A stretch of 64,000 nt of DNA, taken from NCBI GenBank assembly GCA_937922595.1, contig CALAIY010000029.1, positions 1-64,000 of the forward strand, read 5' to 3'. Position numbers and translations under genes: made by a program. Positions 51,767 through 59,994 of this stretch are shown here, in pieces. The notes under the pieces were generated by a model. It worked only from the letters and a program-made list of their open reading frames with translations. It was not told the DNA's origin and did not search any database. The stretch comes from an uncultured Verrucomicrobiales bacterium. GTDB lineage: Bacteria > Verrucomicrobiota > Verrucomicrobiia > Verrucomicrobiales > DEV007. Each line of letters starts with the position of its first letter. The first letter of the stretch is position 1.

Positions 51767-52486
51767 CGAAGGAATCCTCTTGAGTGAGAGTCTTACTCGG
51801 TGCCTTATTAGGGATAATACCACCGCGTAAAATACTCTGGTACAACGAGCTAACAAGAGGAGGCTGAGTGTCATCTAAAGGAAGTCCCAACTCTTCCACG
51901 TATTAAACACCCTCTCGGTAATGATATTGTGATTGCAAAATGTATAAGAAGAGGTTTACTGAATATTAACCCCTAATTCCCCAAACCCCCATCATCCTCT
52001 CGATGAAACGCTCGATCTCATGGCTCTGCGTAATTTTTATGAGTTCACAACTAGCGTCTTTCAATTTCATTTAAGAGTAGATGGATCACACGATGAACAC
52101 TAGGTCCTTTGAGTTTACAGTACAAGTCGGGGGGCGGAGGAAATACCCCAGATTTCATTGTAAATGATGGCATTTAAGAAGGCGTAGCTGGCAGATTTCA
52201 TTCACCTAGTTACTCGCTGGGCAACCAGCGATCTTTCCCAGATACAATCAGTAAAATCAGAGCTTCTATCCTGTTTCAACAGCAACGTGGGAGTTTTTTG
52301 CAGGGAGCGCGCTACATTTTAGAATATCATGACACGCTGGCCAAAGACCAAGAAAAACACGTAAGTAATCTGCTCGGCGAATCTGGTGCGAAAAAAACAA
52401 CAACGCGACCACACTTTTTTGATCGAATCGAGGTGATGTTTATTAATTAACCTTGGTGCTGATTTTTTCATTTTAATTTATATTTT
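51767..52486. other. Gene-poor stretch, 720 bases
   Basis: No conserved gene is recognised. The stretch is AT-rich and lacks a coherent codon pattern over most of its length. An open frame without a proper start codon is present at 52178-52450 and is reported separately. The minus-strand open frame near 51657-51899 overlaps the AlgJ-like gene and lacks similarity. No tRNA, rRNA or clear terminator is seen. Part of it must hold the promoter of the giant gene at 52487. Confidence 0.6.
52178..52450 (+). pseudogene. Possible 5'-truncated gene remnant
   Basis: A 90-codon open frame ending in TAA at 52448-52450, bounded upstream by an in-frame stop at 52175. It contains no ATG or GTG start near its beginning; only a TTG lies internally and an ATG is near its end. 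The reading contains protein-like segments (SFPDTISKIRASIL, RYILEYHDTLAKDQEK) with helical character. I do not recognise the family. It may be the 3' end of a lost gene, or a chance open frame. Confidence 0.3.
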
Positions 52487-55400
52487 ATGCTACTGCCCTA
52501 CCGTGCCGTGATGGCTGCAGGTGCAGCGCTTTTTGCTGCTGCGCCTGCTTCCTCTGCCTTCGATTCCATAGTTGTATTTAACGAGGTTCACTACAACCCG
52601 GGCACCGCAGCGATGGCGACCCCGGAGTTTGTCGAACTCTATAATCAAAATGCCGTTAATATTGACATGAGTGGCTGGCGTTTGACTGGGGGGATTGATT
52701 ATACATTTCCCGAGGGCACCGTGATCGACGGTCGCAGTTACGCTGTCGTTTCCATTGATCCAACGATGATATCTGGCGCTCTTGGTCCGTTTGTTGGAGC
52801 CCTGGCTAACGGAGGCGAAACCATTCGCTTACGAAATAACAACCGCCGTATTATGGACGAGCTGAGCTACGATGATCGGGCTCCTTGGCCTGTTGGCGCT
52901 GATGGCTCAGGTGCCACATTGTCCAAAAAAGATCCAATGCGTTCTGGTGCCGTGCCAGAACATTGGACTCACAGCTTGGAAATCGGAGGAACGCCTGGGA
53001 ATGTCAATTTCTTGGAAGACGTATTTGATGGAAGAATTGAAAATGTAGCTTTGGGGAAGACTGTGATCTCTGGCAGTAGTGCATACGACAATAAGGCGTT
53101 TAACGAGGTCTACAGCCCAACGGGAGACTTCCGAGCACAAAATGTTACCGATGGTAGTGTAAGTGATGAATTCGGAGTGAATTATTGGCTGGGTTCTAAT
53201 AACGATCCCAGCCAGGACTTCACCTTGGATCTTGGGCAGAGTTACAACATCAGGCAAATTCGCTTACGAAATACGCATAATGCACAATTTAATGATCGAG
53301 GTACCCTTGGATTTCAAATTTTGGCATCAAATGTTGTAAACGCCTCGAACCAGCTTTTTGACCCGCAGGCAATTTTGATCGGCTCTTTGTCCAATGTCGC
53401 GGGGCAAGATCCAATTCCTGCTGAAATTTACACCGCAGCGAATGGACTTACTGAAATTACTGCTCGCTACCTTCGGTTCAACTCATTCTCGGCTATTAAT
53501 AATGACGCTGGTCTCAATGAAATCGAAGTCTACACGACCCGTGATCCACAATTGGGATTTTCTGGTGAATCTCAGCTTTGGATTAATGAAGTGGGAGGCA
53601 CCGCAGGATCCAGTTTTTGGATTGAGTTGTTCAATGCAGGTGGAGGCGCTCTGGATCTAGAGGGCTATGTTCTCACCTTTGAAGACGCTGGTGAATATGT
53701 GTTTCCTGCGGGGCAAATCATCGCTGCCGGTGGCTGGCTGGTAGTTGATTCGGCCACATTGAATCTCGCTATGGCACCGACTGATGGTGAAAACTTATAT
53801 CTCTACCAGCCCGGTAAAAATGAGCTGCGTGATGCTGTTCGCATTGATGATTTAAGTATCGCGCGCGTACCTGATGGTAGTAAAAATATTTTTGGTGTTG
53901 GGGATCCTGCTGAGGTTAGCCAAGGAGCCGCGAACTCGGTCACGGTTCCGAATAGCATTGTTATCAACGAGATCATGTATAATCATCGGCCGCAATATGC
54001 CAATGTCGGTGATATACCTTCTACTCCTTACGTCGAAAATGAAGAGGAGTGGGTGGAGTTGCACAACCCTACTGCCGCAGCGGTAGATATCAGTGGATGG
54101 GAGCTTTACCGAGCGGTTGATTATGAATTTCCCGATGGAACCAGCATTCCGGCAGGTGGATACCTCGTTGTTCCTAAAGATCTCAGCGATTTTACTGCCA
54201 AGTTTCCAACTGTTACCGCAGTAGGAGGATACAGTGGCTCACTCTCAAACCGTCGCGAACGTCTAATTCTTCGTGATACATTTAATAATCCTGTCGACGA
54301 AGTCGCCTACTTCGATGGCAAGCCTTGGCCATCGTCCGCCGATGGCGGCGGCTCTAGCATAGAGCTTCGCCACCCTGAGATTGATAACAGTATCCCTGCA
54401 TCTTGGGCTGCGAGTGACAATTCTGCGACGTCGAGCTGGCAAACTTACGAATACACACTCACGGCAGAGACTCCCACCTATAGCCCCTCTCAAAACGGCT
54501 TTCATGAGCTGCGCATCGGCCTTTTAGACGCGGGTGAGGTCTTGATTGATGATGTTTCAGTGGTCGAAGACCCGAACGGCACAAACCTCGAGCTTATCGC
54601 GAATGGATCCTTTGCTAACGCGGCGGGCTGGCGCTTGCTGGGCACACATCAAGATTCTGAAGTTGTCTCGGATGCTGGTGATAGCGTGCTTAAAGTTGTT
54701 GCCGCTGATCGGTTCAACTATCTCAACAACCTCATCGAAGTAAACCTCACGAACGGAGGGGCTTTACGCCCGGTTGTTAGCGGTCGGAGCTACAAGGTTA
54801 GCTTTCGTGCAAAATGGTTGTCGGGATCTCCTCAGTTTCGCTTCGAGCTGTATTACAACAAGCTAGCTAAACTTGTTGTACTTGACCAACCTGCCGCTCA
54901 CGGAACTCCAGGTGCACAAAATTCCACTTACAGTGCAACACTTGGTCCTGATCTTTCAGGATTGCTTCATAGTCCTCCCGTTCCCTCTGCTGGGGATCCG
55001 GTAGTTGTGAGTGTTGATGCTGCAGATCCAAACGGGCTTGGTTCACTTTCCTTGCGCTATTCGGTAAACGCAGGTGCATTTCAGAATGTCGCAATGAGTG
55101 TGGGGGCGGATGGACGCCATCAGGCTACTATTCCGGCTCAATCGGGTGGCTCGAAAGTGCAGTTTTATGTTCGTGCAATGGATGGATCTGGGAACGTCTC
55201 GTTCGCTCCGCCGCTTGGGCCGGATTCTCGTGCCATTGTCGAGTTTGATAATGCGATCGGTGGGGGCACTAAGCAGTCAATCCGTATTAACATGCTCTCT
55301 TCAGATTCAAATGCACTTCACAGCCCAGACCTACTTTTAGACAATAAGCCGAAAGGCTGCACTATTATTGTAGATGAAGAGACCATTGCCTACGATGGAG

Positions 55401-57442
55401 CTATGCGTTTGCGGGGAAGTATGTTCAGTCGTCGAAATGCGAGCACAACAGGCCTGAATATAAAATTTCCTGCCGACCGGCGCTTCCGTGATATCCATTC
55501 GAGTGTTCATGTTAAACGTGGAGATTTGCGCGAGATTCTCGTGAAACACATTATTAATGCTGCTGGTGGACTCCATGACAGCTACAACGATATTGCCATA
55601 CTGGACGGGCATATTAGTGGCCAGAGTGGGGTGGTTCGTCTTGAGATGGCGCGCTTTGGGCGGAATTACCTAAGAGGATTACCTGGTGGCGACGGCACAG
55701 ACGGAACGGTGTTTAAGATGGAGGGGATTCGAGTATTCGAAAAAACGCAGGATGATACAAGAGATAGTCCCAAAATCCCGTTTCCAATTGATTGGGTTTC
55801 TGAGTTTGACCTTGCGGATCAAGGCGATGATCAGGAAGTTTATAGGCACAACATTCGTATAAATAGTGGTCTCGATCGCGACGATTACAGCGGCGCGATG
55901 GCGATGTGTAAACTTTTCAGTCTTGAGGGGCAAGCGTTGGAAGATGCTGCTCCGTCTGTGATTGATGTGGATGTATGGACGCGGAAGTTTGCCATGTTGG
56001 CGCTGTGTGGCATCACCGACACATACTCCCAGGGGAATCCGCATAACTGCAACTTCTACGCTGGGCCTGATGGTCTCGTCGTTCCTATCCCTTGGGACTG
56101 GGATCATACCTTTGCCCTGTCCACTACTGCGTCACTATTCGGGGATCGTAATGTAGCGAAGCTTTTCGCTCGACCGGTGTATCGGCGCCTCTATTATGGG
56201 CACTTACACGATATCGTCACCACCACCTTCAATAGTAGCTACATTTCTACCTGGGCAAGCCACCTTGGTTCGTGTGCTGGCGAAAACTACGGAACCTCCG
56301 TTTCCTACATCAATAATCGTAGTAATTATGCGCTTAGTCAGCTCCCCTCTAATGTACCTTTCATAATCACGACTAATGGTGGTTCGAATTTCAGCACAAA
56401 TGGTTCAACCGTGACGCTTTCGGGCAATGGCTGGATTAATGTCCGTGAGTTTATGATCAGTGGCTTTTCTGATCCGTTCGTGCCGACGTGGACTGGTGCT
56501 GATGGTTGGGAGATCAATGTTCCGGTTGCTCCTGGGGCAAATGAGCTAGTGGTCACCGCGATTGATCACCAGGGAGGCGTTGTGGGAAGTGATGCGATCA
56601 CAGTTACGAGCAATAGCAGTGTAGAGCTTGCGTCCTCGAGCAATTTAGTCGTCTCGGAGATTAATTACCATCCTGAAGTGAATTCAGACGAAGAGTTCAT
56701 CGAGCTGCAGAACATTCACCCATCTGCAACAATCGATCTGAGTGGCGTTGTTTTCACTGACGGTATCGAGTTCGAATTTCCCGCTGGCATGGAATTAGCC
56801 TCTGGTGCGCGTATTTTGGTGGTGCGAGATCCTGTTGCTTTTGGGGCGGCTTACGGTGCCGGATTGCCGATAGCGGGCAGCTTCGCCAATTTGTCTGCAC
56901 TTTCGAATTCCGGTGAAATGATTGTCCTTGAGGCTCCGGGTGGCGCGGTCATTCGTGCGTTCACTTACGACGACAAATTTCCTTGGCCAGAGTCACCGGA
57001 TGGTGAAGGAGCAAGTCTTGTGCTTGTGAATCCGATTTCTGATCCTGATCATGCAGTTGCTGCGAACTGGAGGCCGAGCGTCGCCGCTGGAGGCAATCCT
57101 GGAGCGAGTGATGCCACTACTTTCCCCGGTGGCGATCTGCTCAGCTACGCATTTGCTGGCGAGTCGGCTACGCTCGAGTTTGATGCCGATGGGCACGTTC
57201 TTTTCAGTTTCCCTCGAAATCTCGCTGCAGATGATATCAGTTACGCGATCCAAACTTCGACTGATATGGTTCAGTGGGATGATGGTGGAATGGTTTTCAT
57301 GGGGCATTCGATTACTGATCTCGGAACGGGTTTTGCTATAATGAGCTTTCGCTCGGAAAATCCGATGTCGGCAGTCGGCAATCGTATTTTTGCCCGCATT
57401 ATGATATCGGGCAGAATAATCTGCGAGGCCTGCGACAAGTAA
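52487..57442 (+). CDS. Giant secreted lamin-tail/CotH protein
   Basis: A 1651-residue secreted protein. A signal peptide ends near residue 24. Domains in order: lamin-tail domain LTD1 (about 27-160; NEVHYNPGTA, FVELYNQN); a discoidin-like galactose-binding region (about 190-350); LTD2 (from about 362); LTD3 (from about 488; INEIMYN, EWVELHNP); a carbohydrate-binding-like region (about 640-800); an Fn3-like segment (about 815-900); a CotH kinase-like domain (about 905-1250, with VPIPWDWDHTF near 1200); and LTD4 (from about 1385). CotH proteins phosphorylate surface proteins in spore-formers, but verrucomicrobial ones are uncharacterised. No PEP-CTERM tail is seen at the end. Confidence 0.87.
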   Translation: MLLPYRAVMAAGAALFAAAPASSAFDSIVVFNEVHYNPGTAAMATPEFVELYNQNAVNIDMSGWRLTGGIDYTFPEGTVIDGRSYAVVSIDPTMISGALGPFVGALANGGETIRLRNNNRRIMDELSYDDRAPWPVGADGSGATLSKKDPMRSGAVPEHWTHSLEIGGTPGNVNFLEDVFDGRIENVALGKTVISGSSAYDNKAFNEVYSPTGDFRAQNVTDGSVSDEFGVNYWLGSNNDPSQDFTLDLGQSYNIRQIRLRNTHNAQFNDRGTLGFQILASNVVNASNQLFDPQAILIGSLSNVAGQDPIPAEIYTAANGLTEITARYLRFNSFSAINNDAGLNEIEVYTTRDPQLGFSGESQLWINEVGGTAGSSFWIELFNAGGGALDLEGYVLTFEDAGEYVFPAGQIIAAGGWLVVDSATLNLAMAPTDGENLYLYQPGKNELRDAVRIDDLSIARVPDGSKNIFGVGDPAEVSQGAANSVTVPNSIVINEIMYNHRPQYANVGDIPSTPYVENEEEWVELHNPTAAAVDISGWELYRAVDYEFPDGTSIPAGGYLVVPKDLSDFTAKFPTVTAVGGYSGSLSNRRERLILRDTFNNPVDEVAYFDGKPWPSSADGGGSSIELRHPEIDNSIPASWAASDNSATSSWQTYEYTLTAETPTYSPSQNGFHELRIGLLDAGEVLIDDVSVVEDPNGTNLELIANGSFANAAGWRLLGTHQDSEVVSDAGDSVLKVVAADRFNYLNNLIEVNLTNGGALRPVVSGRSYKVSFRAKWLSGSPQFRFELYYNKLAKLVVLDQPAAHGTPGAQNSTYSATLGPDLSGLLHSPPVPSAGDPVVVSVDAADPNGLGSLSLRYSVNAGAFQNVAMSVGADGRHQATIPAQSGGSKVQFYVRAMDGSGNVSFAPPLGPDSRAIVEFDNAIGGGTKQSIRINMLSSDSNALHSPDLLLDNKPKGCTIIVDEETIAYDGAMRLRGSMFSRRNASTTGLNIKFPADRRFRDIHSSVHVKRGDLREILVKHIINAAGGLHDSYNDIAILDGHISGQSGVVRLEMARFGRNYLRGLPGGDGTDGTVFKMEGIRVFEKTQDDTRDSPKIPFPIDWVSEFDLADQGDDQEVYRHNIRINSGLDRDDYSGAMAMCKLFSLEGQALEDAAPSVIDVDVWTRKFAMLALCGITDTYSQGNPHNCNFYAGPDGLVVPIPWDWDHTFALSTTASLFGDRNVAKLFARPVYRRLYYGHLHDIVTTTFNSSYISTWASHLGSCAGENYGTSVSYINNRSNYALSQLPSNVPFIITTNGGSNFSTNGSTVTLSGNGWINVREFMISGFSDPFVPTWTGADGWEINVPVAPGANELVVTAIDHQGGVVGSDAITVTSNSSVELASSSNLVVSEINYHPEVNSDEEFIELQNIHPSATIDLSGVVFTDGIEFEFPAGMELASGARILVVRDPVAFGAAYGAGLPIAGSFANLSALSNSGEMIVLEAPGGAVIRAFTYDDKFPWPESPDGEGASLVLVNPISDPDHAVAANWRPSVAAGGNPGASDATTFPGGDLLSYAFAGESATLEFDADGHVLFSFPRNLAADDISYAIQTSTDMVQWDDGGMVFMGHSITDLGTGFAIMSFRSENPMSAVGNRIFARIMISGRIICEACDK

Positions 57443-57651
57443 TCCTAGCTTAGCCTACTGGTATGACCGTAAAAAATAGTCATTTTTTGGTCTCTGTCAG
57501 TTGTACAGACGATATTTCAGCCGTATTTCTTAAAAGTGGTTAATCTAAAGGGTGGTAACTCAAAAGCAGGGTTTTTGTATCTAAGCCTTTATAGAAAAAT
57601 TGCGATATGTCGGAATGATTCTGGGCCGATTCTGATTCCTGTATAGTTACT

Positions 57652-57855
57652 ATGAATTCCCGAGCTAAACGCAGCCTCTTCGGTAAGATGAAGGAGTCTT
57701 GGTTCTCTAACTTTCTTGAGCTTCCCAATGGCATCCCAAGCCACGGCACTTTCGAGAGGGGCATCTCATTGCTCGGCCCCGCCAGCTTCCTGGAAGCATT
57801 CATTACCTGGATCGCTGGCGTGCGGCAGCTCTGCGGCGACGGCGAGGTGCTATAG
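57652..57855 (+). pseudogene. ISAs1-type transposase N-terminal remnant
   Basis: A 67-residue open frame starting MNSRAKRSLFGKMKESW. The stretch FLELPNGIPSHGTFERGISL matches the N-terminal DDE_Tnp_1-associated domain of ISAs1-family transposases, and is followed by a helix ending FLEAFITWIAGV. It is cut off by a TAG at 57853 without the catalytic domain. A full-length ISAs1 transposase is around 370 residues, so most of the gene is lost. No inverted terminal repeats were identified. Confidence 0.65.
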
Positions 57856-58011
57856 CTGGAGGTCGCGGAAGGCTGGGAGTGGGTGGGCTACGCGGAAGAA
57901 GACGCCACAAAGTTGCAGGGGAAAGAATTGGTGAAAGCGAGGAGCAAACTAGCGGGGTGGGATGAAAGCTACCTGGTGAAGTTGTTTACTTCGAATTTGG
58001 ATGCGTAAGCC

Positions 58012-58350
58012 TTGGATGCAATCGAGGGGACGAGGTTCGTCTACATTATCACGGAGATGAGATTACCGCCTTGGGTGATCGTGCTTATTTATAAGCCCCG
58101 TTGGGATATCGAGAAGATATTCGATGAGTTTAAAAATAAACTAGGGGAACGGAAATTGTGGGGAAATCGAACGGCGGAAATTCCGGAGCGAGGGTGAAAA
58201 GAGCCGCGGGGCGCACTATGTAGCCACGGCGATTCAGAGGTTGATGGTGCGGAGCGTAAAATTCATCAGGTGGTTTGCGTGATCATATTTACCGCGAAGT
58301 TCCGTGGGAGGTTTCACTGGAGCGATTGAGGCATGTCTGCGTCAATTATT
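58012..58350 (+). pseudogene. IS4-type transposase C-terminal remnant
   Basis: An open frame to 58197 contains VLIYKPRWDIEKIFDEFKN and KLGERKLWG, matching the C-terminal YREK-like part of IS4-family transposases (Y-x-x-R-W-x-I-E-x-x-F-x-E-x-K). After a frame change the following bases (about 58218-58280) read AHYVATAIQRLMVR, like the family's final helix, and then decay. The N-terminal and middle parts including the first Asp are missing. It is a different family from the ISAs1 remnant next to it. Confidence 0.65.
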
Positions 58351-58385
58351 GAGACTGAGTTTTTTTTCTACAGCGATGTTTTTTT

Positions 58386-59357
58386 TTACTGCGGAAGGGG
58401 CTGGGGGGAGGCGTCGGCTTCGAGGTCGCCGAGGGCGTATTGGATTCCGGCTAGGTAGTGGCGGAGGATTTGGGGGTGCCAGTAGGTGGTGTTGTTGTGG
58501 CCGAAATTTGTGTAGAATACGCGGCCTTGTTTTTGGGGGTGGATCCAGGAGACGGGTGGATGGGGCTGGGCGAGGGCTTTTTCTTTTTGGTTTTCTTTGA
58601 AGTGTTTTCCCTGGAGGTTTTCTTCTTTGCTCATGTCTAGGCTGATGAGGACTCGGGAGCGCTGGCGGGAGAAGGTGCCGGGGGCGTAGGCGTAGACTTC
58701 GTCGCGGTGGGTGAAGGGTTGGTTGCCGAAGGGGAGGTTGATGGGGTGGCGGGGGGATTCGGGCTTGAAGATCCAGGTGCCGGGGGCGGTCCAGGGGTGG
58801 CCGTTGAAGCGGCCTCCGAGCATTTTTTGGCCGGGTTTCCATCCTTTGCAGGCGTCGGATGCGGCGTGAATTCCGATGAGGCCTTTGCCGGAATTGACGA
58901 ATTTGAGGAGGGCTTTTTGGCCGGATTTGCCGATGGTTTGTTCGAAGCTGGTGGTGTTGTTTAGAAGGAGGGCGTCGAATTGGGCGAGGCTGGCATCGGT
59001 GAAGGTGGCGGGATCATCGGTGAGGGTGGCGTGGTAGGCTCCGCTTTTTTGGCCGAGGTGCTGGAAGGCGTAGTTTGCGGTGGCGATGCTGGCGTGGGGG
59101 TATTGGCAGCGGTAGAAGATGAGGAGCTTTCTTGGGGATTTGGGGGGCTCTGCTGTTTTGGGGAGGGCTTTATCGATGAGGGCTTTTTCTTTTTGGGTGG
59201 GGGCGAAGTGGCCGAAGAGGATGGCGCGTTTTTCGGGCCATTCGAATTTTGTCCAGCCTTTGGGCGCGCGGTCGCGCTTGCTCCCGAATTTTTCGATTTG
59301 GGCGGTGGCGAATAGGGGGAGGGTGAGGGCGAGGAGGAGTAGAGATTTAAGGTGCAA
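58386..59357 (-). CDS. ThuA domain-containing secreted protein
   Basis: A 323-residue protein with a signal peptide (about 1-19). The ThuA-like class I glutamine-amidotransferase-fold domain (about 70-310) contains LLIFYRCQYPHASIA, LAQFDALLLNNTT, NSGKGLIGIHAASDACK, and RVFYTNFGHNNTTY. ThuA proteins are named from trehalose utilisation, but most, including secreted ones in Planctomycetes and Verrucomicrobia, lack a proved activity. The next gene upstream on the minus strand lies only 3 bases away, so an operon with the uncharacterised 196-residue protein is likely. Confidence 0.85.
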   Translation of the reverse strand: MHLKSLLLLALTLPLFATAQIEKFGSKRDRAPKGWTKFEWPEKRAILFGHFAPTQKEKALIDKALPKTAEPPKSPRKLLIFYRCQYPHASIATANYAFQHLGQKSGAYHATLTDDPATFTDASLAQFDALLLNNTTSFEQTIGKSGQKALLKFVNSGKGLIGIHAASDACKGWKPGQKMLGGRFNGHPWTAPGTWIFKPESPRHPINLPFGNQPFTHRDEVYAYAPGTFSRQRSRVLISLDMSKEENLQGKHFKENQKEKALAQPHPPVSWIHPQKQGRVFYTNFGHNNTTYWHPQILRHYLAGIQYALGDLEADASPQPLPQ

Positions 59358-59360
59358 GAT

Positions 59361-59951
59361 TTAAGCTTTAGGTTCTGATTCTGTTTCCTCGGTTTCCTCG
59401 GTTTCCTCGGTTTTCTCTGTGTTTTCTTCTGGGGGGCGGCCTCCGTTTTCTAGGAGGGCGGCTACTTGGTCTTGGACTGCTTCTACTTGATCGAGGTGGA
59501 GCTGGGGGTCGCGGATGATGATGACGTCTCCGGTGGTTTTGTGCTCGTAGATGAGGAGCTTGGAGTCTTCGGTTTGTTGGGTGTCTGTCTGGCGCAGGAT
59601 TTTGCTGCGCTCGAGCATGACGGCGAGGATGTAGCGGGCGTTTTCGGTGAAGCTTTCGTTTTCTTCGACGAGGCGGCGGAGGATGTCTTGGGGGGATTCT
59701 TTGCCGATGGTTTCTTCTTCTTCGGTTTCTTTTTTTTCTGGGGGGATGTATTCGGTTTTCCAGAAGGAGAAGGGCTTGATCTCATCGGCGAGGGCTTCCC
59801 AGGCTTCGTGGGAGTAGTCGTTGCGGGTGAGGTCTTTGCTTTTGGGGTCGATGAAGAGGGCGGTGGTGAATTCTTCGCCTTCGGTGAAGGCGCGTCCGGT
59901 GTGGGCGCAGGTGTGGGCGCGGGAGCGGATTTTCCAGTCTTGGTTGATCAA
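59361..59951 (-). CDS. Uncharacterised 196-residue cytoplasmic protein
   Basis: A protein of unknown function without signal peptide or membrane helix. The N-terminal part (WKIRSRAHTCAHTGRAFTEGEEFTTAL, read as separate parts) has a Cys/His-Thr pattern seen in uncharacterised proteins of Planctomycetes. A helical middle (about 85-125, DILRRLVEENESFTENARYILAVML) and an acidic, low-complexity tail (TEE repeats, about 175-190) follow. The tail is encoded by a 9-base tandem repeat. It is flanked by LptF/G and ThuA genes on the same strand with gaps of 43 and 3 bases. Confidence 0.65.
   Translation of the reverse strand: MINQDWKIRSRAHTCAHTGRAFTEGEEFTTALFIDPKSKDLTRNDYSHEAWEALADEIKPFSFWKTEYIPPEKKETEEEETIGKESPQDILRRLVEENESFTENARYILAVMLERSKILRQTDTQQTEDSKLLIYEHKTTGDVIIIRDPQLHLDQVEAVQDQVAALLENGGRPPEENTEKTEETEETEETESEPKA
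59383..59418. repeat. 9-base tandem repeat in coding tail
   Basis: Three perfect copies of GTTTCCTCG (59383-59409) and one degenerate copy (59410-59418). On the minus strand they encode Thr-Glu-Glu units in the acidic tail of the 196-residue protein. Copy number could vary without frameshift. Confidence 0.9.
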
Positions 59952-59994
59952 TTTAGGAGGGGGAAGGTTAAAGGGGGAAAAGGGAAAGGGTGGC

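Larger units (their letters stand above)
57443..58385. other. Region without intact genes, decayed IS remnants
   Basis: About 940 bases between the CotH giant and the ThuA gene. Two transposase fragments (57652-57855 and 58012 onward) are described separately. The first 200 bases (57443-57651) contain no recognisable gene. Several open frames are short, interrupted or shadows. The sequence shows frameshifts and in-frame stops consistent with mutational decay. Confidence 0.7.

Noticed and set aside
51657-51899. Minus-strand open frame of 80 codons after the AlgJ-like gene
   Set aside because: It overlaps the AlgJ-like gene end and has no recognised family or good ribosome site.
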